NCBI GenBank assembly: GCA_003427395.1
Contig: BFEA01000083.1
Location: forward strand, 1,524,391 to 1,568,037
Direction of reading: 5' to 3'
Length of the DNA stretch: 43,647 bases
DNA from: Chara braunii
Taxonomy: Eukaryota > Streptophyta > Charophyceae > Charales > Characeae
Under the pieces are notes generated by a model that was not told where the DNA came from, did no database searches, and saw nothing but the letters and a program-made list of their open reading frames with translations. This document shows positions 21,096-32,507 of the stretch, in pieces. Positions within the stretch are counted from its first letter, which is position 1. The number at the start of each line of letters is the position of its first letter. The position numbers and the translations under genes are program-made.

Positions 21096-21809
21096 GTCGG
21101 GACTGGTGAGTCCCGAATAACTTCCCATCACTCGAGAGACCGAACATGGACGAATTGTGCACAACAGAGATATCCAAAGTGAGACGAGATATAAAGGATT
21201 AGGCCGCAGGAGGGAGTAATGCCCTGGGGCGAGAACCACAGAGTGAAAGAACTAAGCGGCAGCAAGCGAGCGAGCGCAAGAACAGGGGCACGAAGAACAT
21301 AGTAGAAGGCCGGGAGGGCCGTCGGAATGCAATAAGACTAAGGCCAAAGGGCCCCTTGAACCAGCAAATGCAACACGACAGCGATAAAGGAATGAGGAAG
21401 TCGAGGGATGGGCAGCCCGAAGGCCGCGGGGAACCGAAAAATGAGGGGCCAACGTAGAGGCCACCTACAGGAGCCTCGGAGCGGAGGCCCACGACCAAAG
21501 AGATCGGCGCACACAAGGCGCGAGGAAAGACTAAGGAGAGGGGTCACTATGGGGCGACAAGACGCCCAAGGGGCATGGGACACCTCGGGAAAAGGCACGC
21601 GGGGCCACGTGGGACTAAGTAAAAATAATGGCATCCGGCGGGACTAAGTGTCGGGGACCATCGGCGGGACTAAGTGGTGGGGACCGCTGACGGGACAAGT
21701 GGCGGGGACATGTGAAGGTCCCAAGAAGAAACGGCGGCACCACATGAGGGAAAATAATAAATGCAAGGTGCACCGTCGAGATCGACATCTTGACGGCCAA
21801 GAATATTAG

Positions 21810-21835
21810 CACCACTAGTGCAAACACTAGTGGTG
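21810..21835. repeat. Perfect 11-bp inverted repeat, 4-base loop
   Basis: Arm CACCACTAGTG (21810-21820), loop CAAA, arm CACTAGTGGTG (21825-21835). A decayed version sits at the homologous place in the duplicated block (23222-23247). Confidence 0.9.
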
Positions 21836-24265
21836 ACAAACGGGGAGGCAAAAAGGAAAAGAAAAAGTAAAGGAAACTGAAGTTGGAAGCATAGGAGCAA
21901 TCCGAAAAATCTCGGATTAGCCTCCCCTAGGAAAATGGAGTCAAAAGAGGCCCTATGTGAAAAATAGCCCTCCGGAAGAAAATCGGAGTAGGAGGGACCA
22001 CTATGGGAGAAATGTAGGAGCAAAAGGAAGCTCCCATGGGCATGAGAAGGCCATTATTGCAGTCCGAGAATTAACGGACTGCACCTTGGGCATAGGGAGG
22101 GCCAAAACTGAGAGGAAGAGGCTAGAAAAAAGGCCTTAACGACCACTTGACACTTGGCATGCTAAAAAAAAGAGAGAAAAGAAAAGAGAATGTGGGAGAA
22201 TAAGACAAAAAGAGTGAGAGGGAGTGAGTGAGTTGGCCGTCAGTAGCGACTGCCACAGGCAGGGACTGGCAGGTCCCTACTGTCCAAGAAAGGAGGAAAA
22301 AGAAAAGAAAAGAAAAGAAAAGAAAAGACAAAAAGGCCTTAACGGTAAAAAACGGTCACTTAGGGAGATTCATCCGTGACCAGATTCATTCCGGAATATG
22401 GCGATTACAAAAGACTTTGATTTTCTTTGATTTTTGCAGAGAAAAGCAAAGAAAATCAAGGCCTCTTGCAACCGGAATAAAACGGATTACATGCATGAGA
22501 AGAAACACATTTTTCAGGTGCATCCGGAGCCAAAATCAAGTCCGGATGCGCTTGGGAATTGGCCGTTTCTTTTTCTTTTGAGTAAGGTCTAGTTGTAGGG
22601 CATTGGGGCTAAGGAATTGACCCCCATTGCAGTCCGAGTTGCAACGGGGGAGAGAAAACACATGTTCTAGGTGCATCCGAAGCCAAAATAGAGCCCCGAT
22701 GCACTTGGAAATTTAACGCTTCATTTTCTTTTAACATGGGGCCAGTTGTGGGGCTATGGGTGTAGAAAACAGCCATGACTGCAGTCCGAGAAATTACGGA
22801 TTGCATGGGGATGCCAAGGCTAACATGAAATGGGCTACGACAAGCTTGGAAGGCTAGAAAGGAGCAATTTCGACATGGGGCAAGTAAAGACGGTAAACGG
22901 CAACCGTGAGATGAGATCTCATAGCCTAGAAGTATCGGCACACATGTAGAAATGATGGGACCAAAAAGGGCAAGGGCCCCAAAAAAATAAAAATGGGACG
23001 CCGTCTGGAATGTTGCCGGGGGCCAAATGGGTCCAAATAATAAAACTCGAAAAACGGGACATGCGTCGGCGGGACCGCCGGTGGGACAAGGAAATGGAGC
23101 TAGCATGAAGGAAAATGGCGGGGACTTGGGATGTCCCAAGGGAACGATAAGCGAACACAGAAATATTTGTGCAAGCAAACGGCACCGTCAAGATCAAGGA
23201 TCTAGACGGTGGAAAATATTTGCACCACTAGTACAAGCAGTAGTGGGAGAGTCATGAGAGAAAAAAAAGTAAAATAAGGATGTTGAGAAGGCTGCCCAGC
23301 AGTCCGGGATATCTCGGACTAGCTAGGCATAAGAAAATAGAGCCTTGAGAGGCTCAACATGAGAAAAAGGCTTCCCTTAGAAAATCTGAGCAAAAAAGGC
23401 TCAAAATTGGGAAAACGGGAGCAAAATGGAGCGCCCTAGGAGCATGGGGGTACCATTGTTGGAATCCGAGATGTAAAGGTCAAGTAACAGCGATGAACCT
23501 GGCCTTGAATGATGCCCTAGGGCCTAGAAAGAAGGTGCACAACAGTTTGACACTTGTCACAACTGAAATAAAAGAAAAAGAAAAAAAAATGAGACAAAAA
23601 GGAGGGAGAATGAGACAAAAAGGGAGAAAAGAGTTGGAGGGGAGTGTGCAGGCCTATTGGGACCTGCACAGTAGGGACTCGCATATCCCAACTATGACCT
23701 CATCCCTCCTAGAATGAGGGAGGGCAATCCGGATTGAAGAGATATTGCCCTTGGGGCCATATCTCAATAAAATATGAATTAAAAAGAAGAAAATGAGAGA
23801 AAAGGCAAAAAGGAAGTGGCCGGTTTTCTTTTGGACCATGGATATGAGATCAGATTCTCATGGTGGAGAGGAACTAGCCGTTTTTTATTGGCCAGCTCAA
23901 AACGGCTAGCTCCGTAATGAGGTTGCAGCCCAAAATGGAAAGAAACAAAAGAGGGAAAATGCCAAAACTGTGCATTTGGCCCAAAAAGAGAGCCAGATGT
24001 ACCAAAAATTGAAAAAGTAGACTTAGGGGCTCAAAATTGAAGAAAGGGCTACTAGGGGGTAGCACGGATTAATTTTGGCCTTGGATCTTAGCCAGATCCA
24101 AGGCTGAAAATGTGCCGCCATATGGAGAAATGCTCCGGCCTACCCAAGGGAGGTCGAAACTTGGAAAAATCGGCTTTCTTCTTTCAAGTATTGCTGCCCC
24201 TTGGGGATTAGGACCCTAGGGGGCAGCATTCGGGCAATGAAAAAGAGGCTGAAGTAGGCCAAGAG

Positions 24266-24298
24266 GCAGTCCGAGTTGGTACCAACCACTCGGACTGC
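24266..24298. repeat. Hairpin with 10-bp arms and palindromic loop
   Basis: Arms GCAGTCCGAG (24266-24275) and CTCGGACTGC (24289-24298) enclose the palindrome TTGGTACCAA (24276-24285). It is the best preserved member of the TCCG/CGGA hairpin series of this region. Confidence 0.9.
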
Positions 24299-24880
24299 AT
24301 GTACTTGGCCAAAATGAGGCCCAGGTACCTCCAGAAGGGCCTAGTGGAGAAATTTGGCCTTGCGGGTACCTCGGTTCACCCCAAGGCACTTGGAGAGGCT
24401 CATGGGCTGGCCGGACTGCTGGTTTCAGCCTACATAAGCTGAGGATGCAGTCTACCACTTTCACATTTGCATGAGGAGTGCCCATGCTGCCCAAGTGAGC
24501 TCACAGGAGCACCTTTGCACTTGGAGTGAGGAGGGAGGATCCCATGCTAGTGGGAGAGATTAGAGGAGACTAGGAGGTAGTGGGGAGGACTCCAGAGGAT
24601 AAGGATGGTGGGAGAGACACTTAGGAGGTGATCCGCCATATCCTCCCTGGGTGTAGGAGGGAAGGAGAGGCTAAAGGAGCCCCATTGGACCTCTTAGAGG
24701 GGAGGACTCCATAGCCATAGCTGAGGAAGCTTGTCGTAGCCTGTGAAAGAGCAAGGAAGGAGGAGAGAGGGGCTTGGAGAAGAAGGAAGCCATAGCCAAG
24801 AGGGGATTGTGCAAGGAGTGAAAGCTTCATCAAAAGGACACAAACATCAAGGAATCAGCAAGGTGAGAGGAAGGAAGAGA

Positions 24881-24888
24881 CTTTTTTA

Positions 24889-24921
<33 letters not shown>

Positions 24922-25131
24922 CCTTCTTCCTCTCCTCCTTCTTCTTCCTCTTCTTCCTCCTCACTCCCTCCTTCTTCCTTCTCTTCTCTCCCCCTTCATC
25001 TCCTTCTCCATCCTCTTCACTTCCATTCTCTTTGTCTTTTTTCTCTTCTTCTCCATCTCCATCTCCCTCATCTCTCCCCCCTTCTCCTCCGTCTTCTCTT
25101 ACTTCATCTTCTATCTTCTCCTCTTTCACTT
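24881..25131 (+). repeat. Polypyrimidine tract (TTC/TCC-rich)
   Basis: About 250 bases that are almost all C and T on the plus strand, starting with a (TTC)n run. It can form triplex DNA. The Leu/Ser-rich (plus) and Lys/Glu-rich (minus) ORFs over it are compositional. Confidence 0.9.
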
Positions 25132-25134
25132 ACA

Positions 25135-28000
25135 CACTAGGGGGTAGTACTCCGATTCTTTCCTAGATGCTTCTTGATGCAATCTTGGTGATTTGGGCTT
25201 TCCAAACTTGTGTTTTCCATTCTCACACTAGTAGGTAGTGTAGCGCTTCACTCATGGATGCTTCTTGATGCAATCTTGGTGACTTGGGAGCTTCAAACTT
25301 GTGTTTTTCACTCTCACACTAATAGGTAGTATAGCGCTACATTCATGGATGCTTCTTGATGCAATCTTGATAATTTGGGCTCTCCAAACTTGTGTTTTTC
25401 ACACTCACACTAGTAGGTAGTATAGCGCTACACTCATGGATGCTTCTTGATGCAATCTTGGTGATTTGGACTCTCCAAACTTCTGCTTTTCACTCTCACA
25501 CTAGTAGGTAGTATAGCGTTTCACTCATGGATGCTTCTTGATACAATCTTGGTGATTTGGGCTCTCCAAACTTGTGTTTTTCACAACTACACTAGGAGGT
25601 AGTGTAGCGCTTCACCCATGAGTGATCCATAATACAATCTTGGTGACTTGGGAGCTTCAAACTTACGTTTTTCACACTCACACTAGTAGGTAGTATAGCG
25701 CTACATTCATGGATGATTCTTGATGCAATCGTGATAATTTGGGCTCTCCGAACTTGTGTTTTTTACACTCACACTAGTAGGTAGTATAGCGCTACACTCA
25801 TGGATGCTTCTTGATGCAATCTTGGTGATTTGGACTCTCCAAACTTGTGCTTTTCACTCTCACACTAGTAGGTAGTGTAGCGCTTCACTCATGGATGCTT
25901 CTTGATACAATCTTGGTGATTTGGGCTCTCCAAACTTGTGGTTTTCACACTTACACTAGTAGGAAGTGTAGCGCTTCACCCATGAGTGATCCATGATACA
26001 ATCTTGGTGATTTGGGAGCTCCAAACTTGTGTTTTTCACGCTCACACTAGTAGGTAGTATAGCGCTACATTCATGGGTGCTTCTTGATGCAATCTTGGTA
26101 ATTTGGGCTCTCTAAACTTGTGTTTTTCACACTTACACTAGTAGGTAGTGTAGCGCTTCACCGATGAGTGATCCATGATACAATCTTGGTGATTTGGGAA
26201 CTTCAAACTTGTGTTTTTCACACTTACACTAGTAGGTAGTGTAGCGCTTCACCCATTAGTGATCCATGATACAATCTTGGTGATTTGGGAGCTTCCAACT
26301 TGTGTTTTTCACACTCACACTAGTAGGTAGTATAGCGCTACACTCATGGATGCTTCTTGATATAATCTTGGTGATTTGGACCCTCCAAACTTGTGCTTTT
26401 CACGCTCACACTAGTAGGTAGTGTAGCGCTTCACTCATGGATGCTTCTTGATACAATCTTGGTGATTTGGGCTCTCCAAACTTGTGTTTTTCACACTTAC
26501 ACTAGTAGGTAGTGTAGCGCTTCACCCACGAGTGATCCATGATAGAATCTTGGTGATTTGGGAGCTCCAAACTTGTGTTTTTGACACTCACACCAGTAGG
26601 TAGTGTAGCGCTACATTCATGGATGCTTCTTGATGCAATCTTCGTGATTTGGGCTCTTCAAACTTGTGATTTTCACACTCACATTAGTAGGTTGTATAGC
26701 GCTACACCCATGAATGATCCATGATACAATCATGGTGATATGGGCTCTCCGGACCTGTGTTTTTCACTCATGAACTAGTAGGTAATGCACCGCTTCACTC
26801 ATAGATGCTTCTTTATACAATCTTGGTGATATGGGCTTTCCAAACCTGTGTTTTTCACTCATGAACTAGTAGGTAATGCACCGCTTCACTTATGGATGCT
26901 TCTTGATGCAATCTTGATGATCTAGCCTAATCACACTCATGCTTTTCCCTCATACACTAGTAGGTAGTGCACCGCAACCTTCATGGATGATCTTGGATAC
27001 TATCTTGGTGATTTGGGCTACTCACGTTCATGCTTTTCACTCATACACTAGTCGGTAGTGCACCGCAATCTTCATGGATGATCTTGGATGCGGTCTTGAT
27101 GATCTAGCCTAATCACACTCATGCTTTTCACTCATACACTAGTAGGTAGTGCACCACAACCGCCATGGATGATCTTGGATGCTATCTTGGTGATTTGGGC
27201 TACTCACACTCATGCTTTTCACTCATACACTAGTAGGTAGTGCACCGCAACTTCTATGGTTGATCTTGGATGCAATCTTGATGATATACCCTAATCACAC
27301 TCATGCTTTTCACTCATACACTAGTAGGTAGTGCACCGCAACCTTCATGGATGATCTTGGATGGTATCTTGGTGATTTGGACTACTCACACTCATGCCTT
27401 TCACTCATACACTAGTAGTTAGTGCACCACAACTTCTATGGTTGATCTTTGTTGCAATCTTGATGATCTAGCCCACTCACACTCATGCTTTTCACTCGTA
27501 CACTAGTAGGTAGTGCACCGCAACCTTCATGAATGATCTTGGATGCTATCTTGGTTATTTGCGCTACTCACACTCATGCTTATCACTCAAACACTAACAG
27601 GTAGTGCACTGCAACTTTCATGGACGATCTTGGGCTCAATCTTGATGAATTGGGCTACTCACACTCATGCTTTTCACTCATAGACTAGAAGGTAGTGCAC
27701 CGCTACTTTCATGGATGATCCTTGATGNACTAGAAGGTAGTGCACCGCTACTTTCATGGATGATCCTTGATGCCATCTTGGTAATCTAGCCTGCTCAAGT
27801 TCGTGCCTTTCACTCACACACTAGTAGGGAGTGCACCGCTACTCCCATGGATGATCTTTGATGNAATCTNGNTAATCTAGCCTGCTCAAGTTCGTGCCTT
27901 TCATTCACACNCNAGTAGGGAGTGCACCGCTTCTTTCATGGANGACCTTTGGTTCNACCTTGGTNATCTTGCCTACTTAGACTCTTGTTTTCANTCACAT
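25135..28000 (+). repeat. 91-bp satellite array, about 31 copies
   Basis: The anchor CACTAGTAGGTAGTG recurs every 91 bases from 25135 to 27910 with almost no length change. Units 1-18 carry TAGCGC after the anchor and end in CTTGTGTTTTTCAC. Units 19-31 carry TGCACCGC and units from 21 on share a CTCATGCTTTTCACTCAT end, so there are two subfamilies in separate blocks. In block one, units with GATGCTTCTTGATG and units with GAGTGATCCATGATA are interspersed. The anchor is itself an inverted repeat (CACTA/TAGTG). No ORF crosses it. A single N at 27727 lies between two copies of a 44-bp piece. Confidence 0.95.
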
Positions 28001-28015
28001 GATAGCATGTGNAGT

Positions 28016-28540
28016 TCCNGTTGATCTTCCCNTCATGTGCATGTGCTTTCCATTAGTTCTAGCCACTCATTGTCATATTCATACTTAGTATGATGTTCCG
28101 GTTTATCTTCCCTCTNTGTGCATGTGCTTTCCATTAGTTCTAGCCACTCATTGTCATGTTCATACTTGGTGTGATGTTCCGGATGATCTTCCCTTCATGT
28201 GCATGTGCTTTCCATTAGTTCTAGCCACTTATTGTCATGTTTATACTTGTATTGTGATGTTCCGGTTCCTCCCTTGTTGATCTTTCCTCTATGTGCATGT
28301 GCTTTCCATTAGTTCCAGCTTCTCATTGTCATGTTCATGCTTGGTGTGGCGTTCCGGTTGATCCCTTCGCTATGTGCATCTGGTTCTCATTAGTTCTAGT
28401 TTCTCATTGTCATGTTCATGCTTGAAATGATGTTTCGAATCTTACTTAAATGATCTCTTCTCTATGTGGATATGCTTGTCATTAGTTCGAGCTTCTCATT
28501 GTCATATTCATGTGTGTTATAGTATTCGGTTCATACTTAG
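28016..28540 (+). repeat. Second tandem array, ~81-bp unit, six copies
   Basis: The word ATGTGCTTTCCATTAG or a close form starts at 28041, 28122, 28203, 28297, 28378 and 28470, that is at steps of 81, 81, 94, 81 and 92. It follows the 91-bp array directly but the units are unrelated by eye. Confidence 0.85.
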
Positions 28541-28653
28541 TTGATCTTTTACAATGGAATGGATGACCGACATTTAACTGCTACTACGGGCGATGACTTG
28601 ATTAGGATCATAAATCTCTTCTCTCTCCCCTTCTCCCTCCTTCTTTTCCTTTT

Positions 28654-28658
<5 letters not shown>

Positions 28659-28731
<73 letters not shown>
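28659..28731 (+). repeat. (CT)36 microsatellite
   Basis: An uninterrupted CT dinucleotide run inside a longer pyrimidine stretch (28615-28731). ORFs across it, Leu/Ser on plus and Arg/Glu on minus, are artefacts. Confidence 0.95.
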
Positions 28732-28732
<1 letters not shown>

Positions 28733-28829
28733 CTATCTCGCACTCTCCCTCTCTCCGCCACTTCTTCTTTCCTCGATCACTTTACTTCCCTCTCTCCCTC
28801 GCCCTGACTTGGCATATGACTAACCCTTC

Positions 28830-31639
28830 TCCCCTCACGTGGTAAATTGCCAGGGTGCGAACGACAAAAACAAATCAGACCTCACTTGGTGGAGAAAGAG
28901 GGCAAGGGGAGGATAGCAGGTCCCTTGCGCCACCAAGAAGGCAAAGGAAAGGACGGTTGAGAAAGTGGGAAAAAGAGGTGGAACCCGAGAAAAAGTATAG
29001 GTGAAAGCAAGGTCAGTTTGACTCAACCATTTCCCCGACCACATGACTATGAGAAGAGAATGGGCTGATTGAGCAACAAGAGGGAACAAAGAGCAGCCAA
29101 AGAGTTTGAAAAAATAGGCATGTGGGAAGGGCTATTTGTTGACCCCCAATGGGGGATTGTATGGATCTTCTTGCTTGTGTGGGATTGTACAGGTGAGTGA
29201 TGGCTAGAAATGCCTTGAGCGGGATAGGGCCGACAGGAACTGGGCACCAAGAGGGAAAGGGAAGAGGGACAAAGGGGCTATGGGACCCTTGGCATAGAGC
29301 CAACCCATGAAAATGATTTTTGCGCTTGAGACTTGGAGTGTAAATGAGAGCGCAATCGTACCAAGGAAAATGTAATGTTGTGTGTGCATGCATATAAGGG
29401 CCCCGAAAATACCAAGGGTCCTACTTCAATAAGGTTGAAAGCGAATTGTGAGACCCGATGGATGCGTAGAGGCGAGGGAGAGGATGGCTTTGCCGCACCC
29501 CGATGACGCCATATAGCCACAATGCTTAGGGAAATGGTGCGCGACCTAAGGATGACGCTTAGCCTACGCACAAGAGAAGAGAAACACTCAAAGAATCCTT
29601 GAACTGCCTACGCATTGGAAGGAGCAATTGCATGAGAACACAACAAAGAATAAAAAAAAATCAGCGTTGCGGAACGACCAGCGAGACTACCACCCGGCGT
29701 GAGGGCTGAGCTATATCCCCAATGTCAAAACTCTATTGCGCGATGGCCCACCCCCATCCATCTCAAAGCAGTAGGTGGGGGTGACCTCGGGATGAAGAGC
29801 CCGCGCCCTGAGCATGAGCATGGGCAAGCCGAGCCAACTGGGACCCGCAGTGGGGTCGACTAAGGCTCGAAAGTCTACCGGGGTTTGGCCCTACAAAATT
29901 GGTGGAGGTGACGGGCATGGGGTTAAATTGACCCTTGCGATTCCGATGGGGGCGCCCGACGCATTGAACGTGTACACAACCTTAGATAAGGAAAATGAAC
30001 TTGTGGTTGCTCTTTCCCTTGTGAGAAATCAGATTTGAGAGTGGCTGGGCGCATGGCATGGTCAGGCCTGGAGGTATAACATGCATGCTATGCACTTGAT
30101 CAACCTTTCCTCTGAGGAATGGCTCTAGCCCTCCTTCGTCCGGTGCGGGTGTTCGCCAGTCCGGGGAAGCCTTGGGCAAGTCGCACGTCGAGCCTTCTTT
30201 GTATGAAAGAAGGGCTCCGGTTACCTGGCAGGCAGTTGGTGTTTGGCTTAGGCCGGGTTCCAATGAAAATCCCGCGACGGAGTAATCCGACCAAACGGGT
30301 GCCCTTCTATCTTCTTCTTTAAGCCCAGTGGGCTCATGCACTTTGCACTTTTTTTTGAAATGTTTGAAGAAACCAACATGAACACAACGGGTCATCAAGA
30401 AGGAACAATCATACCCTATGAAAGGATAGACAAGTAAAGAGAAAGGGAATGAAGGGAGTTGCTAGACTCCAAGGAAAACTAGCTCACCCTTGAAGATTCT
30501 CACGAGAAGGAACCAACCACTATGTATGAAAGTAGGGGGAGTGACACTCATTGTTCTGAGAGAGAATCTGTGAGTTATGGGTAGGAAGCGCTGGGTGCAC
30601 CAAGGGAAAGGCACTTGTACTATGTGTGTCCCACTTGGGACTTGTGTTTGCATGATGGGATTCGAGCGTCTTGCCTTTCGGAAGGAAAGGATTGGTCTGC
30701 ACCGACCGGTGCGGGTTGCAAAACGTCGCTCTCTTTTTGTAGGTTGCCGTGTGTTCGTATGTGGAGGTCAGGCCACCGAGCTGTCGGACGGGAGTTTGTC
30801 ACGTCGGTTGATTAGTAACATTTCCGTTCGAGCGGTGACGGACTTTTGCTCGATGATCTGCCGGACGGGGTGCGAAATCTCCTAGGCGGGGCTTAGCCTG
30901 TTGGCTGGCGGGGGGAGTACCACTGCGTGCAGACAAAGACGGAGCCTCGGAGACGATTAGTAGCTTCTCATAGCATGGTTTGAGAAAGGCTGATTCTTGT
31001 CAGACCGATGGAAGTGAATGCTCGGACGGCTGACTTTTGTCCCTGTATTTAGGCACACGGGGTAACCCTCGGTGTCGGTATGGATGTGCAAGCGCGGCAA
31101 GACGGGATGGGGTATTCTGGGTACAAGGAAAGGGCTAACGCCTTGGCGGAGCGTGGGTACCGCGCTCGCGATGGTTGAGCTGCGCTTGAGGTATGGGATA
31201 AAACTCTACCGATAGTACCAGAGGAGAGATTATATTGGGATGATCGGTGAGGAGATGACCGGCCCGTATGTGAGGTTGCCTGATTTTTTTATGTGTTCCC
31301 CTTCTGTAAAAATTGATTGAGCTTGGACTGTTGGACGGGACATATTTCTAAGTCTATCCCCCCCCCTCCCGTCTAAGTCCACACGAGTGAGAGATGATCG
31401 GAAGGAAGGAGGATAGAGGTCAGTTGGAATGGAACCAAGAGAAAGAATGTGGGCAAATGGATGGCCGACCGAGGGAATTATGGGAAGGAGGTACTTAGGA
31501 ATAGGGAGGTAAAATAGGGAGACCTTGATGAGGGGTCTGAAATAATTCTCATCTAGGGCAAGGGTTGACCTGGCCAAAAGGACCGATTGATGCACTTTTT
31601 ATGAAAACAGGGGTCGGGTGCTGAAAACAAGATGGCGTG
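28830..31639. other. Unassigned non-coding stretch upstream of gypsy element 3
   Basis: I recognise no protein in six frames. The open frames are short and unlike known families. Visible structure: a palindrome CCCCCAATGGGGG (29143-29155), a TATA-like TATAAGGG (29393-29400), and a hairpin in which GAGCCTTCTTT pairs with AAAGAAGGGCTC with one bulged base (30190-30217). The stretch may hold the 5' LTR and leader of element 3, but I found neither a PBS nor a matching 3' LTR in the window. Confidence 0.4.
29393..29400 (+). promoter_or_regulatory. TATA-like box
   Basis: CATATAAGGGCC context. A candidate promoter of the region upstream of element 3, but no transcript start can be shown. Confidence 0.35.
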
Positions 31640-31643
31640 ATGG

Positions 31644-32444
31644 TTGCCTTCCCCGATCTATACCAGCGGCCCGGAAAGGCCAGTAGATGTAAAAGATGGG
31701 GTATCGGTCGTCCTCCCGGAAGATGGGACGTGGACGGACCTTGAACTAGCGTATCAAACGGCAATGCTGGAAGGGGATGACACTTTTCTTTGGATAGAAA
31801 CAGTATGGACTAATGTCAGCTTGACGAGGTTGTCGCCAAGTTTAATGGATTTGGAATTCCGAGGGAGAGTGGAAGCCCGGGGGTGGGTCTACTTGACGCA
31901 AAGTGGGGGAAATGCTATGGTCATAGAGCTAGCACTCGGGAATACGCCGAATGAGTTGTTTAGGAAGGCAGAAGCAGAGGTTGTGTGGGCTGCATGTCAG
32001 CGGAGGGAAATGGAAATGGAAAGGGTAGACGTACAGGTGGAACTTGGGGATAGAGGAAGCATGAGGCGACCCGTAAGAACCATGCGATGTGTGTTGCCTC
32101 CCTTCCTGGTGGATGCGGTTTTCGGAACTCGGAGCAGGCTAGTACGGATATGCCAGTCCATGACGAACCTCGTGCTATACCAATGCGCTGGGCAAGATTT
32201 TTTTCGGTTGTCGGTAGAGATGGGGCCGTTCGAGGGGAACTGGGCGGACGAGCTGGCCGAGATACTAAATTGCCTTAGCATAGACAATATTTTTGTCCCT
32301 AGCTATGTGCACTGGGGGATAGTCTACAGGAATGTGGCAATAGGGGAGACGTTTCTGGATGGGGTAAGGGAGTTGGTATACAACGAGGAGGACGACTTCA
32401 ATGATGAAGACGAAGATGAAGAGATAGAGGACTGGGACTTCTAA
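31644..32444 (+). CDS. Accessory ORF 1 of element 3, unknown family
   Basis: Open for 266 codons but without an in-frame ATG at its beginning. A TGA at 31638 precedes it, and the nearest ATG (31640) is in another frame, so a small frameshift may have removed the start. I do not recognise the family. The product aligns along its length with the ORFs at 32508, 33567 and 34452. Shared points are LTQSG (about residue 86; LSEEG in ORF 3), LPPFL (about 149; also in ORF 3), MGPFEGNWADELAEIL (about 195, the motif GPF-x-G/D-x3-E/K-L in all four) and a C-terminal amphipathic block. The tail is strongly acidic (NEEDDFNDEDEDEEIED). No signal peptide, membrane segment or catalytic motif is evident. ORF 2 follows after 63 bases. 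Confidence 0.55.
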   Translation: MPSPIYTSGPERPVDVKDGVSVVLPEDGTWTDLELAYQTAMLEGDDTFLWIETVWTNVSLTRLSPSLMDLEFRGRVEARGWVYLTQSGGNAMVIELALGNTPNELFRKAEAEVVWAACQRREMEMERVDVQVELGDRGSMRRPVRTMRCVLPPFLVDAVFGTRSRLVRICQSMTNLVLYQCAGQDFFRLSVEMGPFEGNWADELAEILNCLSIDNIFVPSYVHWGIVYRNVAIGETFLDGVRELVYNEEDDFNDEDEDEEIEDWDF

Positions 32445-32507
32445 GAGGGGTGGGGTAACTTAACTTAGGAAGGACGGGTGGCCTGGTATTGTGCAGGAAA
32501 GGGAAAA

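Larger units (their letters stand above)
21096..24880. other. Hairpin-rich non-coding repeat with an internal ~1.4-kb duplication
   Basis: No coding domain is seen on either strand. It begins with an LTR-like TGTCGGGACTGGTGAGTCCCG (hairpin 21098-21115) and a TATA-like TATAAAGG at 21190-21197. The block 21640-22340 aligns with about 23060-23720 in order: GGCGGGAC words, GCACCGTC, a CCACTAGT hairpin, a TCCG hairpin, TTGACACTTG and an A/G-rich run. Some ten to fifteen inverted repeats are spread over it. It could be part of a long LTR or leader of a large retroelement inserted into element 2, but no partner LTR is found here. Confidence 0.5.

Noticed and set aside
21199-23257. Several minus-strand ORFs of 60-190 codons
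   Set aside because: They are not conserved between the two copies of the duplicated block and lack domains.
24743-25147. Leu/Ser-rich and Lys/Glu-rich ORFs (both strands)
   Set aside because: They are translations of a polypyrimidine tract and have no domain content.
25135-28000. CRISPR-like array
   Set aside because: The whole 91-bp unit is repeated, with no unique spacers between constant repeats; it is a satellite in eukaryotic DNA.
28541-28807. ORFs over the CT microsatellite
   Set aside because: Simple-repeat translation (Ser/Leu or Arg/Glu) only.
29982-30398. 138-codon minus-strand ORF as a gene
   Set aside because: No recognised family, no conserved partner, and it crosses the hairpin at 30190-30217; support is too weak.
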